Shown: positions 6,984 through 16,250 of the stretch, in pieces | Position numbering within the stretch: position 1 is the stretch's first letter | Layout of the letters: each line of letters opens with the position of its first letter | From: Rhodocollybia butyracea | Lineage: Eukaryota; Basidiomycota; Agaricomycetes; Agaricales; Omphalotaceae | NCBI GenBank assembly: GCA_015501585.1 | Contig: JADNRY010000954.1 | Span: 1-20,709 of the forward strand | Reading direction: 5' to 3' | Length of the DNA stretch: 20,709 bases | Program-made: the position numbers and the translations under genes | Notes under the pieces: generated by a model | What the model saw: only the letters and a program-made list of their open reading frames with translations | What the model was told of the DNA's origin: nothing | Databases searched by the model: none

Positions 6984-9277
6984 CTTTGTCAAAGCTCGAA
7001 GCTCTGGCCGGTGCGTTGCATCTGGTCGCAAGACCAAAGGAGGTCTTTACCTTCTTCACGCCCGTCCGCTGAAATCCCAAGAGTACGCAAATCTCGCTAC
7101 CACATCCCGCTATATCGACATTAATCATGCTCACCGCTGCCTAGGTCATCTCGGTCAAGACAACATAAAACGTCTGATCGCAAAAGGCATGGTAACGGGC
7201 ATTGATGAAGTGGGAGGTCGAATAGAGTTCTGCGAGTCGTGTACAGCCGGTAAACAGCATGTATTTCCGTTCCCATCATCCAATAAAAGGGCCCGTCGGA
7301 AACTAGATTTAGTTCACTCCGATGTTTGTGGTCCATTACCCAACTCTATCAATGGTGGCTATAGGTATTTCATCACCTTCATAGATGATAACACCCACCA
7401 CTGCTGGGTTTATTTCCTCCATCACAAATCGGAGGCGTACCGATGCTTCCGCGAATGGAAGGCTATGGTAGAGCTCGAGACTGGGCTTAAGCTCAAGGTT
7501 TTTTGTACAGATAATGGTGGAGAATATACCTCTGATCAGTTTGAGCATTATCTCCGTAACCTTGGTATTATCCATGAGACCACAGTCCCTCACACCCCAC
7601 AGCAAAACGGCATTGCTGAACGCTTCAACCGCACTATCGTTGAGCGTGCCAGATGCATGATGCATGATGCTAAATTTACTGCTGGGTTTTGGGTCTTCGC
7701 CGTCATTATTGCCGTCTATCTCATTAACCGCTCACCTACCTCACGGCTTCCTAATTCTACTCCACACGAAGCTTGGTCTGGCATAAAGCCTTCACTCAAG
7801 GAACTCAAACCTTTTGGCTGTCCCGCCTATGCTCACATCCCCAAATTGAAGCGTACAAAGCTTGACTTTAAAACTCGTAAGTGCATCTTTCTTGGTTACA
7901 AAGAGCACACCAAGGGTTACCTTCTGTGGGATCCAAAGAAGCGAAAAACTTTCGTTTCATGAGACGTCATTTTTGATGAACGTCCTCACCCTCCTGGCCC
8001 GCCTTTACCCATTCCGGATCTTTCGCAGATCCTTTACAATGGTGAGGTGCCTGGAGATGGCCTACCTGGCTTTTCTCGAGTGGGAGATGCGTGGGAAGAT
8101 AACTCTCCCCCTGTGACTCCAGCGGTTCCGCATCCTCCTGCTCCATCTTCTGAGGTTGATTCTGAGGATAACGTCGGTGACTCTTGCCCATACTCCCCTG
8201 ATCTTCCTCCTCCCAATGACCCTCCACTGGCTCCACCTGCTCGCCGTCGTCGTACAGAACTTGAACTTCTTGGGCCTGTTCCAGAAGTAGATGGTCCACG
8301 TGCTCATCGCCTACCTGCCCGCTTCCGTGAAGAACCTGACATTGCGTCAGATCCTCCAGAACCTGCACCAGGCGATAGACCAGATGTTGCAGAAGGTGTT
8401 GCCATGGCCTTTGTGGCCACTGTCCATGCTCAGGGAGCCTCAGAGCCCCGCACTCTGCAGGAAGCACTCCGCGGTCCTGACTCCGCCTCTTGGCTGAAAG
8501 CTGTAGACAAAGAGCTCAAGTCTCTCATTGATATGGGAACTTTCGAGTTTATTGACAATTTGCCTAAAGGTCGCCGTGCTATTAGCTCCAAGCTTGTCTT
8601 TAAGATTAAGCGCCTCCCTGACGGGACCATTGAGCGGTACAAGGCACGCTTAGTTGCTCGAGGTTTCTCCCAGATGCCTGGTTTAGACTTTGATGAGGTA
8701 TTTTCCCCTGTGGTCAAACTTACCTCCATTCGTGTCCTTTGCGCCCTCGCCGTGCGTCTAGGCCTTCACTTCCACCACCTCGATGTTGATACCGCATTTC
8801 TCAATGGTGAGTTGGAAGAGGAGCTCTATATGCGCCTCCCGAACGGCATTAGTGAACATTCTGGTAAAATTGTTCGTCTCCGCCGCTCTATCTATGGCCT
8901 CAAGCAGGCCTCCCGTGTCTGGAACAAACTTCTTGATGCAGAGCTCGAGAAACTTGGCTTCCGTCGTATCCATGCTGACTACTGCATTTACGTCCTCCAA
9001 CGTGGCAAGTCCATCTGCTTTATTGCTGTTTACGTTGATGATATTGGGATTTTATGCGATGATCTCAAATTCATGCAGGAGATCAAGCACCGGATTGGCC
9101 AACGCTTTAAGATCAAGGATCTTGGTGTTATCTCACAGTTGCTTGGCATTGCCATTGACTATGACCAAGAAAAGCGTGTCCTTCGGCTCTCTCAGACCAG
9201 ATACATTGAGGAATCACTCAAACGTTTCCACTGTGATGATGGCATCACACGTCGCACCCCCTTATCATCTGGAGTTA
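6984..9277 (+). pseudogene. Copia-type integrase and reverse transcriptase part of Gag-Pol
   Basis: One frame runs from 6984 to the junction at 9277, broken only by TGA at 7960-7962. First comes a pre-integrase zinc-binding region: HRCLGH (HX4H) and CESC (CX2C), 7132-7239. The integrase core has Asp (7321-7323, HSDVCGP), Asp (7510-7512, TDNGGEY) and Glu (7618-7620, GIAERFNR), with 35 residues between the last two: a DD35E catalytic triad. A Pro/acid-rich linker (about 8047-8400) follows. The copia-type reverse transcriptase begins near 8440: KARLVARGFSQ, DVDTAFLNGELEEELYM, and the active-site YVDD at 9031-9042. The stop sits at the codon before DVIFDE, where a CGA-to-TGA change would explain it. 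RNase H is missing because the sequence is cut at 9277. Confidence 0.92.
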
Positions 9278-9530
9278 TGTAACGCCTCCGCCTCTCCATA
9301 ATCACCACTGACCGTATCCGGCGATACGGTCATCCTAGACGCCGCCGATAGACCAAACGGTCTATCTTATCATTCTATTTATTATTAATTATATAATAAA
9401 TCCGTTACTATAAGTATTGTACGATTACTTAAGAGTCTAGTTAGTCTTTTACACCGTCGTACACACAATAGTATCCTATTTGTCGTGTTCACCGGTGTTC
9501 TTAAGGACTTTGCCCATAGCGCGCGTTATA
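9278..9530 (+). repeat. 5' LTR of the palindrome-dense element
   Basis: 253 bp starting TGTAACGCC. It contains perfect hairpins at 9309-9332 (10-bp arms TGACCGTATC/GATACGGTCA, 4-nt loop), 9347-9366 (GATAGACC/GGTCTATC) and an AT-rich one at 9377-9401. TATATAAT near 9390 can serve as a TATA box. CACACAATAGTAT at 9462-9474 is complementary to 9550-9562 downstream of the LTR. Confidence 0.92.
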
Positions 9531-9531
9531 C

Positions 9532-9562
9532 TTTTTTGAACATCAAAAAATACTATTGTGTG
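9532..9562 (+). other. Candidate self-priming site after the 5' LTR
   Basis: ATACTATTGTGTG (9550-9562) is the exact reverse complement of CACACAATAGTAT inside the LTR (9462-9474). The stretch between LTR end and this site folds as a TTTTTTG/CAAAAAA hairpin (9532-9550), which would place the site next to the LTR. The fission-yeast element Tf1 primes reverse transcription by folding the 5' end of its RNA onto such a site. The same use here is inferred. Confidence 0.4.
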
Positions 9563-9600
9563 AATAACACAAAGCTATTAGTTTAACAAGCTAAAAAACA

Positions 9601-12318
9601 GTTATACTACCAAGTATAACAATCACTATTCCAACTCGCTTCAACAAGCTATACAAATCCGCTCCATTTTTCCTTATCGCTATATCATTTGCTGTCCCCA
9701 TGACCTCTCGAAATCAATCAGAGAAGTCATATCAGAGTGTGCGCGATCGCGCACATTCCATTCGTGGTGACGTGTCACCACACTCAATCTATTCAGTCGC
9801 ATCAGCGACTCATTCCGTACGTGCGTCTGAAGGACGGCAACACAGGCAGGACAAGAGTCCACCTAATGAACAGTCTATGACTATTCGTAAGAAACGGCGA
9901 ACCCGAGAGGGTTTAAGTGAGATTTCTTCTGCGCTACGAGATGTAGTGGCATCACTCGACAAGAGTACGCAAGTACTCAATCGTATTCTCAATATAACTG
10001 AGAAATGGGATGCATCTAGCATCCGATCTAATGAAGAAAGATCTTCTTCATCGAGAAACAGCAATAGAATCACTATTGCTGCACCCACACCGAGGCGGCC
10101 TGCCGTCACACCGCCGGTATTGCACAATGCAGCACCATCTGTTCCTACCGAGGCAAACAACTTGGTACGCCAATGGCGTGAGACTGTGCCCAAGGCACCG
10201 TCAGTCCAACAATCACTGTTGGACGAACAGTATTCACAAGGGATGACCAAGTCACCCCGTCATGTTCCTGTATTCCGACAGGAATACGCACCAGTGTCAG
10301 TAACTATACCGACACCCATCTACACATCCCGCATGAGACAGAGTCCCAATGCGGAGGCAGCGTCTCTGACACTGCGAGGTCCCAGGCCATTACCGGTGAC
10401 CAAATCTTGCTCACCACAAAAGCGCGGTGAACATTAAAAGTGAACCGAAGTTACCTCGTAACTTCAATCAGGTAGTAGCGATACCACCACAGGAAAGTAC
10501 AATGTACTTCCCTACTGCAAGGGCGCCAATGGTACCCAATATTATTACACCTCCAGTAGTTGTACCAAACACTACTGGAAATTATTCCAGTATGGGACCG
10601 CAACACGGTACCCTCCGGTAGTTCCTACTACCATATCCATCGCCCCGGCGACACAAAGTGTTGCCCCTCCGGTAGTACACACTACCGTAAGACTGCCCAA
10701 ATTGCCGCCCAGCAATGCGCCAGAGCCAAGTTCAATGCTAGTACCAACGGTATTGGCCGAGTTGCAACCACAGCCGCTTCCGTTGGGAGTAGCTAAAGAT
10801 TGGATGAGTCGCATAGCGATTCAACGCCAACATAACACCAGTCTCCGAGATTTCGGATTCGCGCCATCTGGGCTTCCTGACCAAATGGTGGGATATAATG
10901 TCGACGGAATACCCGTTGATAAATTGACTACTCCCAGAGAAATCTGGGATCGATTTTACATTCCACCCGCTGAGTCCTTTCCAGGACCAAGCAATAATGC
11001 CGGAGCGAAAGCGCCTAGCAAAAAATCCCAGTGAAGGGGGGAGGAAGCACAAGAAGTGCTAAATCCAAAGGCCGCAAACGCAGGCCATGGTCGGATGAAT
11101 CATCTGACTCTAGTGATACCGAGTCAAATACTGACTCTTCGTCTGATGCCTCTTGGCTAGACAAATTTGCTACCCGTAAGGGTAAAATTACTCCTAATGA
11201 GAGCCGTAAAATACTGCGTTCACTTGCATCTAAGATGCGAGAAACAACAGGTGACGACGAACGTCGTTCCTGATGGAAACACAAGGTACACAAAGTGTAC
11301 CGTAAACAAATTCGAGATAAGGTAGGGAATCCTATCCCTCCCATTGAGAGCCGTAAAGCTCTTAAAGTTCCATCTCCGGAGGTCTATGACGGATCTCCGG
11401 ATGTCGATGTCTTCGAGCGGTGGCTAATGTCACTTCTCCAATGGATGGTAGTCAACCGCATGTGCGGTGACGATTACGATGCTACACGGACTGCCGTGCT
11501 TGGCATGTTTCTAAAGGGCAAAGCCTTGACTGGTATAATGACGAAGTCGCTGGTATACACCGCACTGTCCTTAAGTGGACATTTGAAGGCGCCATCATTG
11601 GTGTCTTTGATCGTTGCATCCAAGCAACGACCATTCATCAAGCTGCACGGCAGTTTGACCTTATTGAGTATTCACCCGATACGGGTGTGAGGGATTATTA
11701 TTCCTCACTTACACGATGGGCATCACGGATGCTCCAAACACCGGATGATGCAACAATGCGGAAACGGTTCATTGAGGGATTACCCTTCAATATTATCAGG
11801 CAACTCACGAACGAGGGGATCGTTCCGGAGTATGCCAAATTAGAAGTGATGGTCAGAGCCGTCACACGCATTGAGGACCACACGGCCCTCACTAAATATT
11901 ATGTCTCTTCTAGGAATAGAGACGATGAACTTGAATCATCAGAACACCCGATGAGTCGGACACCGAGAACATTAAAAATGTTCTTGAGCCAATCGAGGAG
12001 GACACCTCCTTAAGTATCGGAAAGGATAAACCTTCCGAATGATTTATTGGTTTATTCCGACGCCCAGGTAATATGCCTTACCTGGGCATAACTACATATC
12101 CTCAGCCTGGATTCTCACTGAGAATCCTCATTAAGCAATACTCGGAAACTTCCGAGTCTGCGCGTTGAACATTCGGACATTTCCGAATCAAATCATGCTC
12201 TAGTGGTACGCCCCACTATTGTTTGATTTGGACAAGTCCGAAAATCTGATGCGCCGCATCAATTAATCCCGTACTTGATACGGGATCATTCTATGTTAAA
12301 CCAAATTAAAAATGGTTT
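9601..12318 (+). repeat. Chain of short perfect inverted repeats through the element
   Basis: Stems of 7-10 bp found by eye: 9601-9620, 9738-9755 (TGTGCGCGATCGCGCACA, no loop), 9764-9781, 10031-10051, 10059-10081, 10204-10224, 10270-10287, 10447-10465, 10553-10578, 10573-10592, 10670-10687, 10932-10949 (GAAA loop), 11285-11301, 11611-11630, 11966-11984, 12017-12038 (8 bp with one bulge), 12062-12087 (GCCCAGGTAA/TTACCTGGGC), 12109-12127, 12140-12157, 12171-12188 and 12266-12286. Stems of 6 bp: 9795-9810, 9963-9978, 10008-10024, 10495-10509, 10617-10632, 11254-11267, 11455-11468, 11673-11687, 11903-11923, 11996-12010, 12201-12218, 12247-12261 and 12298-12318. Loops are mostly 2-6 nt. The arms differ from one hairpin to the next. 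Confidence 0.85.
9700..12013 (+). pseudogene. Retrotransposon Gag in several frames
   Basis: The first frame (ATG 9700 to 10437) is a Ser/Arg/Pro-rich disordered N-terminus. Reading continues in another frame (about 10427-10590), back in the first (about 10594-11034), then a third (about 11031-11273 and 11295-11525, separated by one TGA), and a fourth segment from about 11526 to the stop at 12013. The conserved part is Retrotrans_gag-like: PSPEVYDGSPDVDVFERWL, VLGMFLKGKAL, then in the next frame WYNDEV and RFIEGLPF. The break between these lies at about 11526 and fits one lost base. Gag would form the particle and bind RNA. With at least four frame changes and a stop it cannot be made as one protein, yet the LTRs are 99% identical. 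Confidence 0.8.
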
Positions 12319-12370
12319 GGATGGTGATGATGTCATTACCATTTTCGATTCACATCCCTGATGTTAATCT
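12014..12370 (+). other. Non-coding 3' region made of consecutive hairpins
   Basis: No coding sequence after Gag. Within about 300 bp there are eight successive perfect stems (12017-12038, 12062-12087, 12109-12127, 12140-12157, 12171-12188, 12201-12218, 12247-12261, 12266-12286) and a further one at 12298-12318. This is the densest part of the chain, and no Pol remnant is present. Confidence 0.75.
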
Positions 12371-12382
12371 GGTGGGGGAGGG
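12371..12382 (+). other. Polypurine tract
   Basis: GGTGGGGGAGGG lies directly against the TGTAACGCC start of the 3' LTR (one T interrupts the purines). It is the expected primer for plus-strand DNA synthesis and fixes the element's orientation. Confidence 0.8.
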
Positions 12383-12635
12383 TGTAACGCCTCCGCCTCT
12401 CCATAATCACCACTGACCGTATCCGGCGATACGGTCATCCTAGACGCCGCCGATAGACCAAACGGTCTATCTTATCATTCTATTTATTATTAATTATATA
12501 ATAAATCCGTTACTATAAGTATCGTACGATTACTTAAGAGTCTAGTTAGTCTTTTACACCGTCGTACACACAATAGTATCCTATTTGTCGTGTTCACCGG
12601 TGTTCTTAAGGACTTTGCCCATAGGGCGCGTTATA
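12383..12635 (+). repeat. 3' LTR of the palindrome-dense element
   Basis: 253 bp, identical to 9278-9530 except for two substitutions, one in the AAGTAT(T/C)GTACG stretch and one in CCATAG(C/G)GCGCG. The sequence after it (CTGGTTATGATGTTGC) matches 19048 onward in the F-box pseudogene, so the element edge is at or just before 12636. Confidence 0.92.
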
Positions 12636-13275
12636 CTGGTTATGATGTTGCTTTCTTTCGCTGCCTGTACGCGCTCTTTTAAAAGATCTGCATCTTGGGA
12701 ATGAAAGTCAGGACCACGTCGACCTTGTTAAACAACTCGCGGAATTTCGTGCACGCTCTGCGTATCGCTATCGTCCTTGCATCTATCATGCTTTTTCGGC
12801 GACGCTGTTTCAGCGGAGGATATAATTCCATTAGTTGCCCTGTTTCCCTCCATCCGTGTCTTGCGAATCGAAAAAAACAGGCAGGAATTTGGACATCACA
12901 CCCGTAATACGTGCACTGGTCTACAACCCAACTCGTCCAGGCTCCTTCATCTTCCCAATCTCGAAGAACTCTACTTGGGCGCTAATAATGTTGAAGAAGA
13001 GGAGATTTGCGATCTTGTTCAATCTTACTGGCGGCCGATTAACGAAAACAGTGCGGAGGCGAATCAATCATCGGCTGAGGTTGAGGTTGAGGGTGGCACG
13101 TCGAGGTTAAGAAAGGCGACGATTTTGAAAAGGCTTTCCAACGATGATCGTTTGACAAAGTTGGCGCGTGAATCGGCTCTTTGTGGTATCGAATTCAAGT
13201 TTTGGTTGTGGTGAGGAATGCATCAAGTAGTGAGTGGTGGTATGTCGAGTGAAATTTACAAAAAGCTAGGCTCAG
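12636..13275 (+). pseudogene. 3' fragment of an F-box/leucine-rich family gene
   Basis: This stretch matches 19048-19640 over most of its length, including the end of coding and a short block after it (ATGTCGAGTGAAATTTAC then AAAAAGCTAGG, at 13242-13270 and 19606-19637). The clearest frame (12777-13214) reads VALFPSIRVLRIEKNRQEFG, then SRLLHLPNLEELYLGANN, leucine-rich repeat-like, and ends LCGIEFKFWLW. F-box proteins of this family are thought to recruit substrates to SCF ubiquitin ligases. The F-box and first half are missing: the retroelement LTR abuts the fragment in the middle of the gene, and the lost half is not found to the left of the retroelements. Confidence 0.7.
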
Positions 13276-13904
13276 TACAACGAGGAATTCAATATGTTTG
13301 TGGATATATTGGTGGAACCGATTGTCCAGCAACGAATTTATGCTATAATCATTGTCTTAATCAATCTGACCGCTTATCCTATTTTTCGAGAGAGAATAAA
13401 AGTGGTTATCCACAATACCCTGTTGGTGCACCGACGCCTCTTTTTTAGTTCTTTTGTTTTTTAGTTTTTACGTCTTCAAGTCTGCGAAATCCCAAGGTTC
13501 ACCGTGAACAGTTCACTTGAATCAAACTACACAGCGAGGCGACTCCCTATTCTTCATGGTTGTTGGCGCAGTAATAGCCTGAGCCCCTGCCTTTACGTTA
13601 CGAATGAACAAGCAACGCGATCACATGTCATGCTGCATACATTCAGATTCCAAAATTTTGAGTGGGGTGAAAGAAAAGAAGAGGCCTGAATGAATGAGGC
13701 TGAGGGTGTGTACAGAGTTAAGACGAGTCAGAGATCCGTATCGGGGATACTGCAAGAGAGGCCGGCGAACAGAGTGTCTGGCATCCCTTGAGAGCTGCGA
13801 CTACTGCATTAACGCGTCGACGATGCGTATTAAGGCTATTTACAGTATGACAGTTTAACTACTTACAGCCTGACTGAGTGTATGTATTTAAATAAAGTTA
13901 AGAT
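13276..13904. other. Stretch without recognised gene
   Basis: Downstream of the F-box fragment the similarity to the 19640 region stops. I see only short open frames without motifs and a T-rich segment near 13440-13470. Confidence 0.4.
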
Positions 13905-15684
13905 CTACAAGTTGAACATGACACTGCTATGAACTGTCAAACAATCGCAAGGGTGCACCGTGCCGCAATGGATACAGTGGTTCGAAATCACGGTAAATGG
14001 TCTGTTCCTGTCTCCAAGTAATGCAGAGTCTCCCTCACAGGTGAATGGGTGTTGTGGATCAGAATTACCACTGATATAGGGTAAATTGCCTATATTGATG
14101 AAGAGATGTATGATAAAATTGGCTCGGAATTGAGCCAGTGAACTTGAACTTACAGTTGCCAAAATCATCATGTACACTCCAAAGTCCGGAGGTACATACA
14201 ATGATTTGCTAGTGATAGGGGTCTTGAAATTGGTTGTCGGGAGGTTGATGTTATCACTGCTGTCGACGAATCCATAGTGGCCAGTAGCTGTTGTGTTAAA
14301 GAGAATCACAATGTAGATTATCTGGACTCCGCAGAAACTGCACCAGACTCAACAAGCAGGAACAAAATCTTGAGAATATATGTTCTTCTGTACACCGCAG
14401 CTTGTTTCAGTAGTCCACGATGAACCCTATCTCACGTCAAAGATTGACAGCAAGCCAAGCAAGAGAGAGAACATACCATGCTTTCCAGCCAATTAGCAAC
14501 GTTGCAACTACATTGACGGCCAAGGACTGAACAATTGAGATCCAATCAAGATCTACGAGACGATTGACTGCCATGCCAAATTGATTTATGACAAAAGGGA
14601 AGGTATTGTGCTCCAATGTGACTGGAATAATGCCAGTGGACAATATATCAGCAATACAATCCAGAGTGTTTATGCTAGAGTGCGTGCAAAAATTCTACTA
14701 TCAGATTCATCCAGTCACTTTACAAAGGCCAAGCAGCAAACACCCAATTACCCATGTTAGAAGCCAGAAGGACAGCAAGCGCAGCTTTCACAACCCAGTT
14801 TCTCGGAAATAGAATCCACGCTCTCCAAACCACAATGAGATCACTCAAGAGAAGCTGCCACCCCAAGTGCCACCAAGAATCAGCATACAAAACTGCCCAA
14901 ATTATATCTAACCCACATTGAGTGTTCCAGGAATGCTTTGAAATATATACAGGGTTGCCAGGATATGACTTTGCCACTTGTCCAATGCACATCCTGAGGG
15001 TGAACATGAGCCAGGACTGTGATGTCTCTCCATAATTAGATGCTGTAATGTCATAATACTCCAAGTGAAGCAAATGAAAACCAGAATCAAGCACACAACA
15101 GCAAGCTTGGGTTTACTATATGATGAGCTATGAACAAAAGTCAGAGACGATGTTGAAACTTAACCCCACAACTCTCTGCAAAACCGGGTTTTGATCAGAG
15201 CAGTTCTATTTGGTTGCTATGGCTGCTATGGAGTGCTCTGGCCAGGTTTGTCCAGGTTTTGCAGATTTGGACAAAAAAAAAAAGGTATAAATACAATCAA
15301 ATGTGCTCTGTCAATTTTACAAAAATACAAATCACAATTTCCTTGGCTCAAAGTAGAGCAAGGGGATTTCTTTGAAGTTGCTTTGAAGCAATCCGAAGAT
15401 AAGCCCGGATCATCATAAAGGGGATCACAGAACACAACCATTATGAAGTACTAATCAGAGATGGTGTAGTACGTACATTAGCGGCTTAATTGCAATGCAT
15501 GTTCCAAGCAGAAAGGCACCTGAAATAAATGGGTAACCATGGTAAGTAAAGTCGATGATAGTGAACCAGATAATGAGATATAATCTAACGTACCATAGAT
15601 AGGTATCAAGATTTCTACCACTTGGACCACTGCGATCCACTTACTGCCAACCTCTCCAAGTATAATTTGTTCACTGTTTGGCAT
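13905..15684 (-). pseudogene. Multi-span membrane protein of a basidiomycete family, with one frame break
   Basis: Read leftward from ATG 15684. Exon 1 (15684-15594) and the 74-nt intron 15593-15520 join in phase to give EILIPIYGAFLLGT, the first membrane span. Further exons give LAVVCLILVFICFTW (about 15110), WQLLLSDLIVVWRAWILF (about 14850), LAVNVVATLLIGWKAW (about 14490), then YILKILFLLVESGA (about 14360) and IIYIVILFN (about 14300). The order of spans and the motifs SD.IVVWRAW, VATLLIGWKAW and KIL.LLVESG are typical of the seven-span hypothetical proteins expanded in Agaricomycetes, whose role is unknown to me. Around 14332-14337 the frame changes between ESGA and the next span, as if one T of a T run were missing. 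A stop lies at 13907-13905. The C-terminus is uncertain. Confidence 0.65.
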
Positions 15685-16100
15685 GGTAAAGGTGGGTGTC
15701 AGTTGGCCACGGCAGAATGATGATTATATATATGAATAAATCCCGCAAACCCTATGGGCATTACCATAGCCCCCAATTTGAAGCGGATCCTACTGTGATG
15801 ACTGCCAGTCGCCTGGGCAATAACGGCAACTGGCACAATGTGACTCATGTATCTTGATGTATCCGCATGCATTGAATGAAAGCAATCAATTTTTTTTTGC
15901 ACTTTGATGAGAAGTCTTGCGCAAAAAATTGCGTTAGGAGAGTTCTGTGGGAGTCCTTTGCTAGGATTCAGGCTATTTCAGGTGTTGTATATCATAATAA
16001 GATATCAGGATTTGATTATTCAAGCACACTGCGCTCATTACTACCACATGTACATGTAGTAATGTACTTATCTCCTGCCTGTCCCACTGTGCAGTAGGGC
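15685..16100. other. Upstream region of the membrane-protein gene, no recognised gene
   Basis: Only short frames. An inverted repeat CATTACTAC/GTAGTAATG lies at 16036-16064 with an 11-nt loop that itself contains ACATGTACAT. Confidence 0.35.
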
Positions 16101-16250
16101 CATCAGCAAAACTTGAGCAAAACATGAGCTGGAGCCGCTCATACAACCGGCTTCAGCGACTCCTAGCGGCTCTCAGCGCTCTACAGTGCCGGAAACTTGG
16201 CCGGAAAGCGGCTTCACGTTCATACATGTTTGATACATGTTTTGCTGATG
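16101..16250. repeat. 150-bp inverted-repeat element, possibly a MITE
   Basis: CATCAGCAAAAC (16101-16112) and GTTTTGCTGATG (16239-16250) are perfect 12-bp terminal inverted repeats. Inside, GAGCCGCT (16132-16139) pairs with AGCGGCTC (16165-16172). CAAAACATG-like blocks recur near both ends. There is no coding capacity. I could not find a clear target duplication, so the mobile origin is uncertain. Confidence 0.45.

Larger units (their letters stand above)
4433..9277 (+). mobile_element. Ty1/copia-type LTR retrotransposon, 3'-truncated and interrupted
   Basis: The order Gag, protease, integrase, reverse transcriptase is diagnostic of the copia (Pseudoviridae-type) arrangement. Coordinates give the coding span; the left LTR edge lies upstream but is not resolved. 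The Gag-Pol frame is interrupted at 5797-6978 by a solo LTR of another family. It resumes in phase when that LTR and one copy of the GAGTG duplication are discounted, and carries one nonsense codon (TGA 7960-7962). Pol stops at 9277 where a second retroelement begins. RNase H and the 3' LTR are not found anywhere in the window. Apart from these defects about 3.6 kb of coding sequence has no frameshift, so the element is fairly young. Confidence 0.93.
9278..12635 (+). mobile_element. Palindrome-dense, Gag-only LTR retroelement (non-autonomous)
   Basis: Two 253-bp direct LTRs (9278-9530, 12383-12635) differ at only two positions. A polypurine tract abuts the 3' LTR and fixes the plus orientation. 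The internal part (2.85 kb) codes a frame-broken Gag and no protease, integrase or reverse transcriptase, the plan of TR-GAG/LARD-type elements moved by enzymes supplied in trans. The LTR ends are TGTAACGC and GCGTTATA, a 1-mismatch inverted pair ending TG...TA. No TGG-type tRNA primer site follows the 5' LTR. The left flank is copia Pol and the right flank is an F-box remnant, with no target duplication (AGTTA versus CTGGT). Perfect short inverted repeats run almost end to end. Confidence 0.9.

Noticed and set aside
7967..8467. 166-codon minus-strand frame
   Set aside because: It is antisense to the Pro-rich linker of Pol; low complexity explains the lack of stops.
10427..12013. Programmed ribosomal frameshifting in the Gag of the palindrome-dense element
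   Set aside because: There are at least four frame changes in different directions plus a stop. Known programmed systems use one or two shifts, and I saw no slippery heptamer at the switch points.
15276..15287. A-run as a retroposon poly(A) tail
   Set aside because: No target duplication or element body precedes it; it lies in a presumed intron of the minus-strand membrane-protein gene and reads there as a pyrimidine tract.
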